Below are positions 63,290-64,000 of a stretch of 64,000 nucleotides of DNA, in pieces (positions within the stretch are counted from its first letter, which is position 1; each line of letters opens with the position of its first letter). The position numbers were made by a program, and so were the translations under genes. Source of the stretch: Glebionis coronaria (lineage: Eukaryota; Streptophyta; Magnoliopsida; Asterales; Asteraceae); assembly GCA_025667525.1 (NCBI GenBank), contig CM046878.1, forward strand, positions 512,810,274-512,874,273. The letters are read 5' to 3'. Under the pieces are notes generated by a model, which worked only from the letters and a program-made list of their open reading frames with translations, did no database searches and was not told where the DNA came from.

Positions 63290-63872
63290 TATTATTGCAA
63301 CAACATGTTTATCATGGGAATCGTGTTCTTCTTCTTCATCATCATCTGTTCAAACCACTCAGACTCATGTCTTTGATTTGCAAATATCTCATTTATCAAT
63401 GGCTTTTCAAGTTTAAATTGGTGTTTCAGCAAATCATACAGCAAAGTGTCATGATTTTTTAGATCTTCATTCAAGGGCCGAGACATTTATCATATACCAT
63501 CGAACTTAAATTATACATGTTTAGCTATCGAAAATCACGTTTATAAACTTAATATGAGATTATTGAATATTATTTATAGGCAAGCGGGGACATATATGGC
63601 CAAAATTTCATGAGATTTATATGTATCTGAGGAAAAATACCTTGGTATGATCCACATAACCAAATTCCTCTCTTCCCAGTTTTGCTTCTTTTGTCTCTTC
63701 TACCCGAGCTTTGCAAGTTGGTTTGCGTTAGAAATTACCTGCACGTAATTATTATGCAATTTAGTTAGCAAAGATCACTACTACTATGTACTTATACTCT
63801 ATGTATGAGTATGTATAGATATATAACTGATAAGTGAGATAATAAAAAGTCCTGAACATTGTTTACACACTT
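63290..63872. other. Unassigned DNA with small minus-strand frames
   Basis: A 64-codon minus frame (63486-63292; MSRPLNEDLKNHDTLLYDLL at its start) and an exon-like stretch about 63725-63642 (frame KPTCKARVEETKEAKLGREE, then a GTATTT donor). Neither is identified; both could be further captured pieces. Confidence 0.35.
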
Positions 63873-64000
63873 ATTGAGCCTCTCATTTGATTGGTTTTTC
63901 TCACTAATTTGCGAATGTAAAACTGGCACGAAACTTCTGCCATGTTTATTGAGACTCTCATTTGATTGGTTTTTCCGACTGATTTGCGAATGTAAAACTG
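63873..64000. repeat. 75-bp tandem duplication at window edge
   Basis: ATTGAGNCTCTCATTTGATT starts at 63873 and again at 63948 with few differences; the second unit runs out of the window. Confidence 0.85.

Overview
This is a stretch of plant nuclear DNA made almost entirely of nested transposable elements. I see no complete host gene. Several protein families seen here, namely the long ORF behind the copia pol, the Cys-rich plus acidic ORF pair and the coiled-coil ORF ahead of the chromovirus gag, are ones I associate with daisy-family (Asteraceae) genomes. That taxonomic guess rests on memory, not on a search. Every boundary below was read from LTR ends, primer-binding sites (PBS), polypurine tracts (PPT), terminal inverted repeats and target-site duplications (TSD).

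Left block (1-27934). Old repeat-derived DNA (1-678 and 22745-26447) is split by a minus-strand, non-autonomous gypsy-type LTR element (679-22744). That element has a TGGCGCC-type PBS, a purine tract, 3.4-kb LTRs and only two ORFs, one Cys-rich and one acidic. Inside it sits a young minus-strand Ty1/copia element (7181-19302; 536-bp LTRs differing at 3 sites; TSD ATCTC). It carries gag, protease, integrase and RT-RNase H in three pieces, plus an extra 1027-codon ORF before the 3' LTR. The whole copia element, LTRs included, is sprinkled with a strand-biased TCAGCG word. An LTR-like fragment and about 103 TA units close the block.

Right block (27935-64000). A Helitron-type 3' terminus on the minus strand (hairpin plus CTAG, next to the TA run) opens a region holding intron-bearing or single-exon pieces of three unrelated host genes: a SYP31/32-like Golgi syntaxin, PRP19 and a mitochondrial dicarboxylate/tricarboxylate carrier. 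A CACTA transposon (35525-62176; TSD ATA) lies in it, with 28-bp perfect palindromes in its subterminal zones and a broken tnpA-like gene. The CACTA is split by a chromodomain gypsy element of Tekay/Del type (38840-61972; TSD ACTAA), whose left LTR is in turn split by a minus-strand, ORF-less gypsy-type element (40049-49213; TSD ATCAT).

The nesting gives a relative history: CACTA before Tekay-like before the ORF-less element on the right, and gypsy-type LARD before copia on the left. By-eye LTR differences agree: copia about 0.6%, ORF-less element about 0.9%, outer gypsy-type about 1.2%, Tekay-like a few percent. The most unusual signals are the copia-wide TCAGCG word with its extra ORF, the CACTA palindrome array, and the hairpin quartet and word-zoned interior of the ORF-less element.
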